Positions 24,975 through 33,341 of a stretch of DNA of 64,000 nucleotides are shown here, in pieces. The DNA comes from Planctomycetota bacterium (lineage in GTDB: Bacteria; Planctomycetota; PLA2), in assembly GCA_021776785.1 (NCBI GenBank), contig JAJFFF010000049.1:124001-188000 (forward strand), in the 5' to 3' direction. Under the pieces are notes generated by a model that worked only from the letters and a program-made list of their open reading frames with translations, was not told where the DNA came from and ran no database searches. A program made the position numbers and the translations under genes. Within the stretch, counting starts at the first letter, position 1; each line of letters opens with the position of its first letter.

Positions 24975-25547
24975 TTAGCTCTTGGTCCGGCCGAGGAATG
25001 CGCCCGTGCGCGTATCGACGTTGATCGACACGCCTTGATCGATGTGCTCGGGAACCTGAAGCTGGAAACCCGTCTCCAGAACCGCGGGTTTTGTCCGCCC
25101 TGTCGCGGAGTTGCCTTTCACGCCCGGCGCGGTCTCCGTGATCTTTAGGCTGACGTGGTGCGGCATCTCGACCGCGATGGCCGCCTCGTTAAACATGAGC
25201 GCCACGATGCCTTCGAGATCGTCGATCAAAAAGTTGGCTTCCCACTCGAGTGCATCGATGTCGAGACCGAACTGTTCGTAGCTCTCCTGATCCATGAAGT
25301 GAAACGCAAGCGTGTCCTTATAGAGGAACTGCACCGGGCGGCGATCGACATCCGCCGGTTTCACAAGATCACCGCCGCGGAAGTTCTTATCGACGCGTTG
25401 CTTCGTCTTAAGATTCCTCAGCTTCACTCGATGAATCGTGTTTCCGCCGCGGGCCGTCGGGGTAGAAACGGCGACGTTTTCGACCACGCACGGGTCGCCG
25501 TCCAGATCGACGATGACGCCGCGCTTGAGATCTCCAGTTGCGTACAT
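24975..25547 (-). CDS. efp: Elongation factor P with arginine tip (YeiP/EfpL-like loop)
   Basis: A 190-residue three-domain EF-P, which stimulates peptide bond formation at stalled polyproline stretches. The KOW domain loop that enters the peptidyl-transferase centre reads 'STPTARGGNT' with Arg33 at the tip, as in YeiP/EfpL ('SPTARGAAT'), instead of the usual PGK with a modified lysine. Domains II/III read like classical EF-P ('ETAPGVKGNSATGRTKPAVLETG'-type segment and 'VDTRTGAFLGR' end). No earP, epmA/B or ymfI modification gene is visible in the window. The ATG at 25547 is unambiguous. Confidence 0.93.
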   Translation of the reverse strand: MYATGDLKRGVIVDLDGDPCVVENVAVSTPTARGGNTIHRVKLRNLKTKQRVDKNFRGGDLVKPADVDRRPVQFLYKDTLAFHFMDQESYEQFGLDIDALEWEANFLIDDLEGIVALMFNEAAIAVEMPHHVSLKITETAPGVKGNSATGRTKPAVLETGFQLQVPEHIDQGVSINVDTRTGAFLGRTKS

Positions 25548-25676
25548 GGCGGCGGAATTCTACCCCGGCTTCATAAGCTCGGGAAAAGAGTCGCCGCAAG
25601 AAGGCGAAGAAGGTGTGGGTCGTGCGGCCTGGAGTCCTCGATTCGCCCGGCGTTCGTCGCGCGACCCGGTTACCGT

Positions 25677-26324
25677 ATGCGCATGTTGCGCGACCGTTGG
25701 CCCGCTCTCTTGTTCTTGTTCCTGGCTGGGTTCCCGTGCGGCTGTGCGGCGACCGCGCTCTTCGGACCCGAAGCGGACACGGGCGGCGTGGCGGTGCGCG
25801 TGCGCCAGTTTGCGCGCGACAACCAGGGCAGCACGTACGGCCAGACGCTGCATTTCGCCAAACTCAGTGAAGAGGACTCTCCAACGCGCGGTCGCGAGTT
25901 CGCGTTGTCGACGGTGTCGCGGGGAAGCGTGATCTACGCGCTCGAATTGACACCGGGTCGGTACGCGCCGGTGGCGTGCGAAGAGAAGCGCGACGGACGG
26001 GTGTACACGGTCTATTTCCCGCCGGAGCTGATTGAAGCGACCGCGTTCCGTGTGACGGCCGGTTCCGTCGTCAATCTCGGGCGGATCGACGTGCACTTGG
26101 CGCCGCTCGGCCAGTCCCGCGACGAAACGACCGCGTACTACGCACGCAAGCTGGGTCCCAATTGGAACAAGGCGACGATCGCGCAAAACTTGTTTCACCG
26201 CAACCGGTTCTCCGATGGCGTGCGCCCCCACCACGATCCCGATGACCGATCCGTCGCGGCGCGCATCGCGAAAGATCTCGACGGCACCGGATGGACGATC
26301 GCGCCCGGCCCCGCCCAGAAGTGA
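25677..26324 (+). CDS. Putative exported or lipoprotein of unknown function
   Basis: A 215-residue protein from ATG 25677 (ATG 25683 is also possible). The N-terminal signal 'LLFLFLAGFPCGCAAT' contains Cys residues that could be a lipid attachment site, though the lipobox is poor. The body has a beta-rich domain ('VAVRVRQFARDNQ', 'SVIYALELTPGRYAPVACEEK', 'RVTAGSVVNLGRIDVHL') that looks like a transthyretin/carboxypeptidase-regulatory-type fold. It ends in a polar helical tail. Divergent from EF-P. Function unknown. Confidence 0.75.
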   Translation: MRMLRDRWPALLFLFLAGFPCGCAATALFGPEADTGGVAVRVRQFARDNQGSTYGQTLHFAKLSEEDSPTRGREFALSTVSRGSVIYALELTPGRYAPVACEEKRDGRVYTVYFPPELIEATAFRVTAGSVVNLGRIDVHLAPLGQSRDETTAYYARKLGPNWNKATIAQNLFHRNRFSDGVRPHHDPDDRSVAARIAKDLDGTGWTIAPGPAQK

Positions 26325-26414
26325 TCGCCTGGACCGGCGCGGTTCTCGTACGGGCGACGCTGTATCCCTGTCGATGCGGCCAAGCAAGAAGCCGCGATCC
26401 TTCGCCCGAACTTT

Positions 26415-26473
26415 GCCGCACCGCGCGACTCCTTGGTGCGGCTTGAGGGCTCGCTTCGCGACCCTTCGAGCCC
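26415..26473. terminator. Tandem hairpins between convergent genes
   Basis: GCCGCACC (26415-26422) pairs with GGTGCGGC (26435-26442), and immediately after, GGGCTCG (26447-26453) pairs with CGAGCCC (26467-26473). They lie between the unknown lipoprotein gene and the oligoendopeptidase gene, whose ends face each other. No clear T-run, so Rho-independent action is uncertain. Confidence 0.5.
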
Positions 26474-26506
26474 ACGGTCTCGGACGATGAATCCTGCGCT
26501 GTCGCG

Positions 26507-28246
26507 CTAGCGATCGCGCTCCGTGATCACGCCCATGAGATCGGTGACGACTTCGCGGAGGAGTCTTTCATCGAGCCCGAAGCGCGCACCGGCCCGGTCG
26601 AACAATTCGGGAAGCGGTCGCGTCCCGCCGAGCGCGAGGGCTGCGCGATACTTCTCGATTGCTTCGCGCGGCGCGGCGCGATAGCTCTTCCAGACCTGGA
26701 GCGCACCCATCGCCGCGATCGCATACTCGATGTAATAAAACGGGACGCGAAAGATGTGTTGCTGGTTTTGCCAAAGCCGCGCCTGCACCGATTCGAGCCC
26801 TTCCCAATCGACACCCACGGTGAAGCGTCGGTGCACGGCGAGCCATGCATCCGCGCGTTCGTCATGGGAATGTTGGGGATGCAGATAGAGCCAGTGTTGA
26901 AACGCATCGATGGCCGCGATCCACGCGAGCGCTTCCAAGCGACTCTCTAAGAGCGCGATGCCGTTGCGCCGAGCGTCTTCGGCTTCATACGCGGCCCCGT
27001 AGTTTTCCATGGCAATCAGCTCCATGGACATGCTCGCCACTTCCGCGAATTCAATCGGAGCGTGAGCAAGTTCGGCGATCGGTTCGTCCCGCGTGGCCAA
27101 CGTATGAAACGCGTGGCCGCCCTCGTGGAGCAAGGTGCGTACTTCGCGCGCGTCTCCGACGGCATTCGAGAAAATGAACGGCAACCGGATATCGAACACT
27201 TCGGCGTTGTAGCCGCCGGGCGCCTTTCCGGGGCGGGACATCAAATCCAGAAGCTGGTTACGCACGAGCACATCAAACTCGGAGGCGAAACGCGGATCCA
27301 CGGCCGCAAACAGCTTACGGCCGAGCGCGACGTAACCGTCCTGGTCACGGAAAGGGCGGTGCGGATGTTCACGGTGCGGGTCAACATGCATATCCCACGG
27401 TCGCAATCGATCCACGCCCAGTTGTTGACGGCGCCGCTCGTGGCGTTCCCGCAAGGCGGGTACGACCACCGCTTCGACCGCATCATGGAACTGAAGACAA
27501 TCGTCCGGCGTGTAGTCGTCGCGACCTCGTTCGACGAACGCGTAGGCGCGATAGTTCGGGAGGTCCGCGTTCGCGGCCAGCGTGCTGCGAGTCGCCAGCA
27601 TCTCGTCGAGCAGAGCATTCATGACGTTCTCGTCGCGCGCGGTCGCGTCATGAATGGCCATGAACGCGCCGCGGCGCGTCGCGCGCAGGGGCTCGGACAG
27701 TCGAACGCGGGCCTGCTGCACGGTTACGACATCGCCATTGATGGCGACGGTGCGCGCGCCAAGAATCTGCGAATGCCGGGCGCGGAGCGTGCGGTCTTTG
27801 GCTCGTACTTCGACGTTCGACTCGCGAAACAGTTCCGATTCGCGCACCATCGCGCGGTCAAACATCGCGAATCGCGACGGGAGCTCGTGACGATACGGGC
27901 ACTCCAGATACCGCTGGGCCAGCGCGGCGCGGATCCGTTGCCACGGCGGGATCACGTCGTTGCTGTATGCCGTGTACGCCGCGCGGATCTCTTCGTCCGC
28001 GGTGTTGCGACTGAGCGCGATCCAGAGGCGAATGCGGCCCGCTCCCACCAACGCCGTCAACTCGCTCCAGTCGAGAATCCAACGCTCCAGGTCCGCGGCG
28101 CTCGCCAGTGATCGCGCGCGCAGTTCGTCTCCGTAAGCTTCCAGCGAAGCGAGCTGCCTCGCTTCAAAAGTATCGCTTACGAAATGCCGGGCCGGCACGT
28201 CGACGTCGGGCGCCGTCGTGACCCCGGATATCGTGGGTTCATCCAT
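26507..28246 (-). CDS. M3-family oligoendopeptidase F
   Basis: A 579-residue cytoplasmic zinc peptidase that hydrolyses short peptides. The HExxH motif is in 'LLHEGGHAFHTL' (about residue 374), followed by 'APIEFAEVASMSMELI', which supplies the third zinc ligand Glu, and 'VPFYYIEYAIAAMGALQVW' in the C-terminal helical domain. ATG 28246 is chosen because the frame's earlier start would add 18 residues not typical of the family; GGGAAG lies a few nt upstream. It faces the unknown lipoprotein gene convergently across a hairpin region. Confidence 0.94.
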   Translation of the reverse strand: MDEPTISGVTTAPDVDVPARHFVSDTFEARQLASLEAYGDELRARSLASAADLERWILDWSELTALVGAGRIRLWIALSRNTADEEIRAAYTAYSNDVIPPWQRIRAALAQRYLECPYRHELPSRFAMFDRAMVRESELFRESNVEVRAKDRTLRARHSQILGARTVAINGDVVTVQQARVRLSEPLRATRRGAFMAIHDATARDENVMNALLDEMLATRSTLAANADLPNYRAYAFVERGRDDYTPDDCLQFHDAVEAVVVPALRERHERRRQQLGVDRLRPWDMHVDPHREHPHRPFRDQDGYVALGRKLFAAVDPRFASEFDVLVRNQLLDLMSRPGKAPGGYNAEVFDIRLPFIFSNAVGDAREVRTLLHEGGHAFHTLATRDEPIAELAHAPIEFAEVASMSMELIAMENYGAAYEAEDARRNGIALLESRLEALAWIAAIDAFQHWLYLHPQHSHDERADAWLAVHRRFTVGVDWEGLESVQARLWQNQQHIFRVPFYYIEYAIAAMGALQVWKSYRAAPREAIEKYRAALALGGTRPLPELFDRAGARFGLDERLLREVVTDLMGVITERDR

Positions 28247-28557
28247 TAACTTCCCAATCCGTTTTCCGTTGATCCGAGGCGAACCTAAGTCCTTTACCAA
28301 GGCTTTGCAAGCGGACCGCGCGAGTTGTTTTGAGTCCGTGTTCGCGCGCGATGCAACCGTTCTGCGTCATATTCCGCAACGCACCTCTGCACGTCCGCGC
28401 CGAGCGGTCGAATTCACGGCCGGTCGTCGCTCCTCTGGTTGCATCCCCGGGGGGCGAACAAAAGACTCTCTCCGGCCGGCTTCGTCCCGGAATCGGGCAT
28501 TCGACCAGACGTGATGGGGAATGCCGACGAAGGCCGACTGACAACTACAATGAGGCG
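28247..28557. other. Divergent intergenic region, no clear element
   Basis: This 311-nt gap separates the divergent oligoendopeptidase and HEAT-repeat genes and must hold both promoters. I see no convincing -35/-10 pair, no RNA fold and no plausible small gene. Short open frames on both strands have no start-site support. Confidence 0.4.
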
Positions 28558-29826
28558 ATGCGCATAGGGTTCATGCTCCTCGCCCTCGTGACGGTCGCTT
28601 CGGCACAAGACGATCTGATTCGACAGCTGAAGTCTCCAAGCGCTTCCAAGCGGCGTAGCGCCGCCGCCATGCTGGGTCGCAAAGGAAAAGAGGCCGCCGC
28701 TGCCGTGCCCGCCCTGGTGGAGGCGCTGAAGGACTCCAATAGCTTGGTGCGGTTTCAGTCGATCGTGGCGCTGGGCGACATTGGATCAGAGCAGGCGATT
28801 TCCGGCTTGCAGCCGCTCCTCCATACGCCCGACGTTCGCACGCGGCAACTCGTCGCCACGAGTCTGGCCAAGATCGGCGGGCGTGCCGCCGCCGTTTTGA
28901 CCGAAGCGCTGCAGGCCAAACAATCCGCCACGCGAGAGGCCGCCGCTGACGGATTGCGTCAACTCGGCGCACCGAAAGAATCTCGCGCGGCGCTGCGTGC
29001 GGCGTTGGCCGACGAGAGCGGCACCGTTCGCGCGTTCGCGGCCTGGGCGCTGCTTCCCGACGACGACGCGGCGACGGCATTGGTCACGTTGGTCGCTGCC
29101 GATGACGCACGTTCGGCGACGACTGCCGTGCGCGCGCTCCGTGCGGTCGGGCCGCGCAACGAAACCGTCGCGCGCTGCTTGCTGGCTGCGGTTGCGAGCA
29201 AACACGAAGCGTTGCAGTGGAACGCGGCGAGCGCGCTTGCGGACTTTCCCAAGCAAGTCCTCGCGATGCGCGCAGACATTTACCCGCACCTCACGCGCGC
29301 GCGTTTTTCGGTGCGTGCCGCACTCGCGTCCGCACTCCGGCCGGTCGCGAAGCTGCACCTTGACGAACTTTTCGCCGTGCTGCGCGCCCACGATCAAGTG
29401 GCGCCGCACGTCGCACTCGCGTGCGCTGACAACGCCGCGGCGGCGGTGGACGCGGCCGCCGCGTTGCTTTCGCATGAGGACGCCGCGGTCGCGGGTCGCG
29501 CCGCCCACTTTCTAGCCGCCATGGGCAAGCACGCTAAGCCGCAGGTTACCGCGTTGGCGGAGGCGGCCAAGCGCCCCGAGCCGGTCGTCGGCGTCCACGC
29601 CGCGCGTGCGCTGTGGGTTCTGGAGCGCGATGCGACGCTCGTCTATCCGGCGCTCCAGCGCGGGCTTTCGGGCCCCACCGCGATTCGCCTGCTTGCTATC
29701 GAATCCTTGGGCTCGCTCGGGCCGGCCGCCTTGGACGCCGCCCCTATGCTGGAATTGGCGGCCAAGAGCAAGGATGCGCGCATCGCACGCGCCGCTAAGA
29801 TCGCGCTCCGTCGAATCCGGAAGTGA
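28558..29826 (+). CDS. Exported HEAT-repeat protein
   Basis: A 422-residue protein from ATG 28558. A signal peptide ('MRIGFMLLALVTVASAQ') is followed almost entirely by HEAT/PBS-lyase-type helical repeats. Examples are 'LVEALKDSNSLVRFQSIVALGDIG', trimmed to the core 'SNSLVRFQSIVALGDIG', then 'LLHTPDVRTRQLVATSLAKIG' in parts, and 'AARALWVLERDATLVYP'. There are about 10 repeats of ~35-40 residues. Such alpha-solenoids mediate protein-protein contacts outside the cytoplasm. It stands alone, upstream of the tRNA-Val gene. The long N-terminal open extension before 28558 has no signal peptide and is rejected. Confidence 0.9.
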   Translation: MRIGFMLLALVTVASAQDDLIRQLKSPSASKRRSAAAMLGRKGKEAAAAVPALVEALKDSNSLVRFQSIVALGDIGSEQAISGLQPLLHTPDVRTRQLVATSLAKIGGRAAAVLTEALQAKQSATREAAADGLRQLGAPKESRAALRAALADESGTVRAFAAWALLPDDDAATALVTLVAADDARSATTAVRALRAVGPRNETVARCLLAAVASKHEALQWNAASALADFPKQVLAMRADIYPHLTRARFSVRAALASALRPVAKLHLDELFAVLRAHDQVAPHVALACADNAAAAVDAAAALLSHEDAAVAGRAAHFLAAMGKHAKPQVTALAEAAKRPEPVVGVHAARALWVLERDATLVYPALQRGLSGPTAIRLLAIESLGSLGPAALDAAPMLELAAKSKDARIARAAKIALRRIRK

Positions 29827-29911
29827 TTTTGGGGTAACGGCCGCGATTTGGCGATAGAATCCGCGGCTTGCGCCCGCGCGCTTGACTAAATTCAGGCGCG
29901 CGCGCGCAATC

Positions 29912-29988
29912 GGGCGGCTAGCTCAGTTGGTTAGAGCGCACGGATCACACCCGTGAGGTCGGGGGTTCGAATCCCTTGTCGCCCACCA
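29912..29988 (+). tRNA. tRNA-Val (anticodon CAC)
   Basis: A full cloverleaf of 77 nt with encoded CCA. The acceptor GGGCGGC pairs with GTCGCCC (one G-U), and the D arm is GCTC/GAGC. The anticodon stem CACGG/CCGTG encloses loop ATCACAC (U33, anticodon CAC), and the T arm is GGGGG/CCCTT around TTCGAAT. It reads the valine codon GUG. A strong terminator follows directly. Confidence 0.97.
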
Positions 29989-29991
29989 TGC

Positions 29992-30027
29992 AAGCTCCGC
30001 GGCCTCGCGTCGCGGAGCTTTTTTTTT
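29992..30027 (+). terminator. Rho-independent terminator of tRNA-Val
   Basis: AAGCTCCGCG (29992-30001) pairs perfectly with CGCGGAGCTT (30011-30020) and is followed by a T-run to about 30027. It begins 4 nt after the tRNA CCA end. Confidence 0.93.
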
Positions 30028-30177
30028 GCGCCCGCGCACATCCAGGTGGCGCAATTTTCCCCACGCCGTGAAAAATCGCGCGTCGCGCTGGCCGTACGCC
30101 ACCGCGACAACGCGCTCCCCTCCCCGTTTCGTTCCTCGGCACGACGCGTGCAACCAAGCTGACAGGGGGTCCGTTTG

Positions 30178-30684
30178 ATGTTGCAAAAACTCGTAGGCTT
30201 CATGACGCGTCGGGAAGAGAAGAAGTTGGGCGCTTCGCTCGAATACGTGCGCTACATCGCCCAGCACGACTTTTCCGGATTGCTGAAGTTTTCGAAACTC
30301 AAGGGCCTCTCGGAGCATCGGCGCGTCTTGCCGCCGAGTGTGTTCCACACCATCAAACTTGTTGGCGCGCAGCGAGAAGACTGCGGTAGCTGCGTCGACA
30401 TCGCGATCCAACTCGCGAAAAAGGACGGCGTTGCGCCCGAAACGATTCAATCGGTTCTGGCGGGTCGGGTCGCAAGCCTAAGTGAGGACGAACGGCTCGC
30501 CTACGAGTTCACCCACGAGGTGTGCGACCGAACACACGGACAAAGCGAACGGCGCGAACGCTGGCGCCAAAAATTCGGCGATCGAGGAGTCGTCGAAGCA
30601 GCCCTTGCGATCGGAAGCGCCCAAATCTTCCCCATCATCAAAAGAGCAGCGGGCTACACAAAAGCCTGCAAAATCAACGAATAA
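30178..30684 (+). CDS. AhpD/carboxymuconolactone-decarboxylase-like protein
   Basis: A 168-residue all-helical protein from ATG 30178. The core 'GAQREDCGSCVDIAIQLAKK' carries the redox CxxC and preceding Glu of AhpD-like proteins (E-x-C-x2-C). The later 'DERLAYEFTHEVCD' and 'VVEAALAIGSAQIFPIIKRAAGY' match the rest of the fold. In AhpD the second Cys is followed four residues later by His; here that position is Ala, so the proton relay is changed. It is likely a thiol-dependent peroxidase or oxidoreductase, or a diverged non-enzymatic relative. The gene stands alone. Confidence 0.85.
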   Translation: MLQKLVGFMTRREEKKLGASLEYVRYIAQHDFSGLLKFSKLKGLSEHRRVLPPSVFHTIKLVGAQREDCGSCVDIAIQLAKKDGVAPETIQSVLAGRVASLSEDERLAYEFTHEVCDRTHGQSERRERWRQKFGDRGVVEAALAIGSAQIFPIIKRAAGYTKACKINE

Positions 30685-30865
30685 CCCCGCAATGCGGTAC
30701 CGGGTTGAAATTTTTCTGCCGTAACCGATTGATGTCACGCCTCTTACGCAGGCGAGGTGCGGCAATTTTGTCGCACTTTCGCTGCTCGGACCGATGGCTC
30801 AGGCGGCTGTCAAACTCGCAAAACGCTTCCAATTCATGTTTGGTGGCCGCTCGCGACGCTCCCGA

Positions 30866-30917
30866 GCGCGGAGCGTGACGGCTCCGCGCCCAAGAGTGCG
30901 GCACCAATGCCGCACTC
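30866..30917. repeat. Two adjacent perfect hairpins in an intergenic region
   Basis: GCGCGGAGC (30866-30874) pairs with GCTCCGCGC (30881-30889). Then GAGTGCGGCA (30894-30903) pairs with TGCCGCACTC (30908-30917) around CCAA. No T-run follows. A weaker GTGCG/CGCAC pair lies ~100 nt upstream. They could form a structured RNA or protein-binding sites. Confidence 0.6.
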
Positions 30918-30942
30918 CGCCGCCCTAATCGACGCCACTTCA

Positions 30943-31113
30943 ATGACTTACAGACGACAACCATCGAACCCGGTACCGCCTTTGACCATCGAACCCGGTA
31001 CCGCCTTTGCCGCCTTTGGGGGTACCGCCTTGGGGAGCGTGGGGATCGCCTTGGGAGGGGCCGCTTTGGGGCCGGCTCTGCTGTTTTTCGGGGGCGCCGG
31101 CTTGGTTGCTTAG
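30943..31113 (+). CDS. Possible 56-residue glycine-zipper peptide
   Basis: A short frame from ATG 30943 to TAG 31111-31113. A polar N-terminus ('MTYRRQPSNPVPPLTIEPGT') is followed by a hydrophobic, Gly/Ala-rich stretch ('GTALGSVGIALGGAALG', then 'PALLFFGGAGLVA') resembling a membrane-inserting glycine zipper. No ribosome-binding site is visible, and the tandem 25-bp repeat falls inside it in different frames, so the reading may be accidental. It ends 3 nt into the tail of the convergent gluzincin gene. Confidence 0.3.
   Translation: MTYRRQPSNPVPPLTIEPGTAFAAFGGTALGSVGIALGGAALGPALLFFGGAGLVA
30960..31009. repeat. Tandem 25-bp direct repeat (two perfect copies)
   Basis: The 25-bp unit beginning ACCATCGAACCCGGTACC occurs at 30960-30984 and again, without spacing, at 30985-31009. 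Degenerate GGTACCGCCTT-like pieces follow. Because 25 is not a multiple of 3, the two copies are read in different frames. Confidence 0.9.
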
Positions 31114-31970
31114 TTTTGTTTGGCCTTGGTTCTCTTTAGGAACTCTCGTAGGTCTCGTTGGAAGCTCGGTTCGTGCGGACGGTACAGCGATTCGAAGGAC
31201 TCGACTCTTCCACTGACCGCGCTTCGTTGGGCATCCATCAGTTCGTGAAGAAGGGCGCGCGGCCTTCGGTCGAACAGGAACGCCGTGAGCAAGAGCGCCT
31301 GCGCGTAGTTGCGTCCGCCGTTGACCGACACAAACCGTTGATAGTCGTCCAGCGTGACCAAGCGCATGACATCGAACGCGTCGGAGGACGGAAACGCGAC
31401 GCGCATCATGTTCACGCCCTCGGGCCCAATACCCGGGGGCTTGGTCTCAAACAACTGGGCCAGACCCTCGCTCAACCAAGGGCTGTAGCTCATGTGCGGC
31501 CCCACCGCCGTGCCCATGACCCAATGCACAGCCTCGTGGCGGAGCGTGGCGAAACCGGGCTCGACCGGAACAAACAAGGCGCCGTGTTGCGGATCGGTGT
31601 AGCCATGCATGCCGGTGAATCGACCGGGCTCCAGAACTTGGTTACGGCCCGCGTAGGCGCGCACCTGATCCGGCGACGAAAACAAGACGGCGACGACGCG
31701 CTCGACCTTGGGGCGTCCGAGCAAGTCGCCGTAGCCGTCCGCCAGATAAGGAATGAACCGGCGCAACTCGTCCGCCGCCGCGTGGCCCACTGCAGCGGTC
31801 GGCGCGACAACGATCACGTCATCGTCGTCGACGACAAGGCGCGCCGCCGGATCCCAGTCGCGCGCCCGCTCCGCCCAACGGTCGCCCTCGCCGCTCGCGC
31901 ACGCGCGCAGCCCGAGCAAAATGACCAGCACCGGCAAAACGATCACGCCAGCCTTCAGCAGCGTGGTCAT
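31110..31970 (-). CDS. Membrane-anchored gluzincin-like protein (HEAVH)
   Basis: A 286-residue protein from ATG 31970. The N-terminal helix ('AGVIVLPVLVILLGLRAC') anchors an extracytoplasmic domain with 'LRHEAVHWVM' (HExxH at about residue 145) and 'PWLSEGLAQLFE', where the downstream Glu is the likely third zinc ligand. This matches DUF1570-type planctomycete proteins and is a smaller relative of the protein at 12-13.3 kb, without a PDZ. Its ATGA start overlaps the rhomboid stop, so it belongs to the hpt/rhomboid operon. Peptidase activity is inferred from the motif only. Confidence 0.87.
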   Translation of the reverse strand: MTTLLKAGVIVLPVLVILLGLRACASGEGDRWAERARDWDPAARLVVDDDDVIVVAPTAAVGHAAADELRRFIPYLADGYGDLLGRPKVERVVAVLFSSPDQVRAYAGRNQVLEPGRFTGMHGYTDPQHGALFVPVEPGFATLRHEAVHWVMGTAVGPHMSYSPWLSEGLAQLFETKPPGIGPEGVNMMRVAFPSSDAFDVMRLVTLDDYQRFVSVNGGRNYAQALLLTAFLFDRRPRALLHELMDAQRSAVSGRVESFESLYRPHEPSFQRDLREFLKRTKAKQN

Positions 31971-32812
31971 TGCTGAAGCCGGTTGCTCGCGTCCTTAAGG
32001 AACTTTTTCTCGCCGTCGGAGAGCGCCGTCATGCCATCGCGGTTGACCTTGTCGAGAATTCGATCCAACTCGGCCCGCAGCTCCGCGTCCTGCACAGCCC
32101 GTTTACGCGCCTTCTTGCGCTCGCGCTCCGCCCCCATCTGATCGATACGATCAAACAGGCCCGTCGCTTTCGCGCCGTAGCGAAACGCCAGAAATCCAAA
32201 CAGCGCTCCGCCCAAGTGCGCGCTGTAGGCGACGCCGCCCGGTATCTGCGTGATCATGATGAGGTCGGCAACAACAGCGAGCGCGACGGCAACCCACAAC
32301 TGCAGACGGATCACAAAGAACAACAAGATTTCGCGCGAGGGATACAAGCATGCGGCGTACACCATGACCGCATTCACCGCGCCACTGGCGCCGAGCATCG
32401 GGATGCTCTTATCGACCAGGACCGACTCGGCCAGGTAGGCGAGGGATCCGGCGACAACGGCGAGCCCGTAAAACCACAAGAAACGTCGGGTGCCCAGGTG
32501 TCCTTCCACCATGGTCCCAAACCACCACAGCATGATGCCGTTCCAAAAGAGATGACCCAGGCCAGGCGCGTGGAAAAAGCCAGCGGTCAAGAGCTGCCAC
32601 AGATAGAACTGCTTGATCGCCGCTTGCGGGTTGAGATAAAGAACGTCGCGGATCCACGCGCCCGCCGACGGCGAACCGCGCGCGATGATTCCAAAGAGCA
32701 AGTGGATCGCGATCAGCGCGATGAGCAAGATCTTCGTGCCGCGGTTCGTGGCCCAAAAAGGGGCGATGCGGCGATCTCCGAAGTCCGCCGCAAAGTAATC
32801 TCGTTTAGACAT
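31967..32812 (-). CDS. Rhomboid-family intramembrane serine protease
   Basis: A 281-residue protein from ATG 32812 with six to seven transmembrane helices. The catalytic dyad is visible: Ser143 in 'MLGASGAVNAVMVY' and His199 in 'YSAHLGGALFGFLAF'. 'FFHAPGLGHLFWNGIMLWWFG' in the N-terminal half matches the family's HxxxxHxxxN pattern. The C-terminal ~75 residues are a charged cytoplasmic helix ('ERERKKARKR'). It cleaves membrane-protein helices; targets are unknown. It overlaps the HPRT stop by 8 nt and the next gene by 4 nt. Confidence 0.95.
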   Translation of the reverse strand: MSKRDYFAADFGDRRIAPFWATNRGTKILLIALIAIHLLFGIIARGSPSAGAWIRDVLYLNPQAAIKQFYLWQLLTAGFFHAPGLGHLFWNGIMLWWFGTMVEGHLGTRRFLWFYGLAVVAGSLAYLAESVLVDKSIPMLGASGAVNAVMVYAACLYPSREILLFFVIRLQLWVAVALAVVADLIMITQIPGGVAYSAHLGGALFGFLAFRYGAKATGLFDRIDQMGAERERKKARKRAVQDAELRAELDRILDKVNRDGMTALSDGEKKFLKDASNRLQQ

Positions 32813-33341
32813 GGTGCTTGACGACCCCAACGTACCCGAGCGTTCGGTAACGGCCCCCATGATCGAGTCCGTATCCGACGAAGAATTGGTCCTGGACATC
32901 AAATCCGACCCAGTCGGCACTGACCGCGACCTCGCGCCGCGACGCTTTGTCGAGCAAGACGCACGCGGTCACTTCCGAGGCCCCCGCCTTCGAGACGGCG
33001 TCCCGCACAGCGGCGAGCGTGCGGCCCGTATCCAAAATCGTGTCGCAAATCACGACCGGACGCCCCGCAAAGAGCTCGGCCTCCAGGCCGGCGAGCTGCA
33101 CGCGCCCGCTCGAAACGGTGCGATCTCCATACGAACGCGCGTGCACAAACGAGAGCTCCGCCGGCTCGCCCACGGCCCGCGCCAAGTCCGCACTAAACAG
33201 GGCGGACCCCTTCAAGATCCCCAAAAGGGTCGGCCGACGCTCCCCGTAATGAGCGCGAATGCACGCCCCCAACGCGGTCACGCGGTCCGCGATCGTTTCC
33301 GCCGTGAATTCACAGCGCAGTTCGGTCTCAGCAGGCTCCAC
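32805..33341 (-). CDS. hpt: Hypoxanthine phosphoribosyltransferase
   Basis: A 178-residue purine salvage enzyme starting at GTG 33341. The PRPP-binding loop is 'VVICDTILDTGRTL', 'LLGILKGSALFSADLARAV' carries the Lys-Gly near the N-terminus, and 'FVHARSYG' is the flexible loop. 'ADWVGFDVQDQFFVGYGLD' is the purine-binding end. It converts hypoxanthine (and guanine) plus PRPP to IMP/GMP. It is the first gene of an operon with rhomboid and gluzincin-like genes, and divergent from fhs. Confidence 0.96.
   Translation of the reverse strand: MEPAETELRCEFTAETIADRVTALGACIRAHYGERRPTLLGILKGSALFSADLARAVGEPAELSFVHARSYGDRTVSSGRVQLAGLEAELFAGRPVVICDTILDTGRTLAAVRDAVSKAGASEVTACVLLDKASRREVAVSADWVGFDVQDQFFVGYGLDHGGRYRTLGYVGVVKHHV

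Noticed and set aside
29882..29887. TTGACT as -35 box of the tRNA-Val promoter
   Set aside because: A -10 box at normal spacing would put the transcription start inside the mature tRNA (which begins at 29912). A TAGAAT at 29855-29860 is a better -10 but lacks a clear -35.
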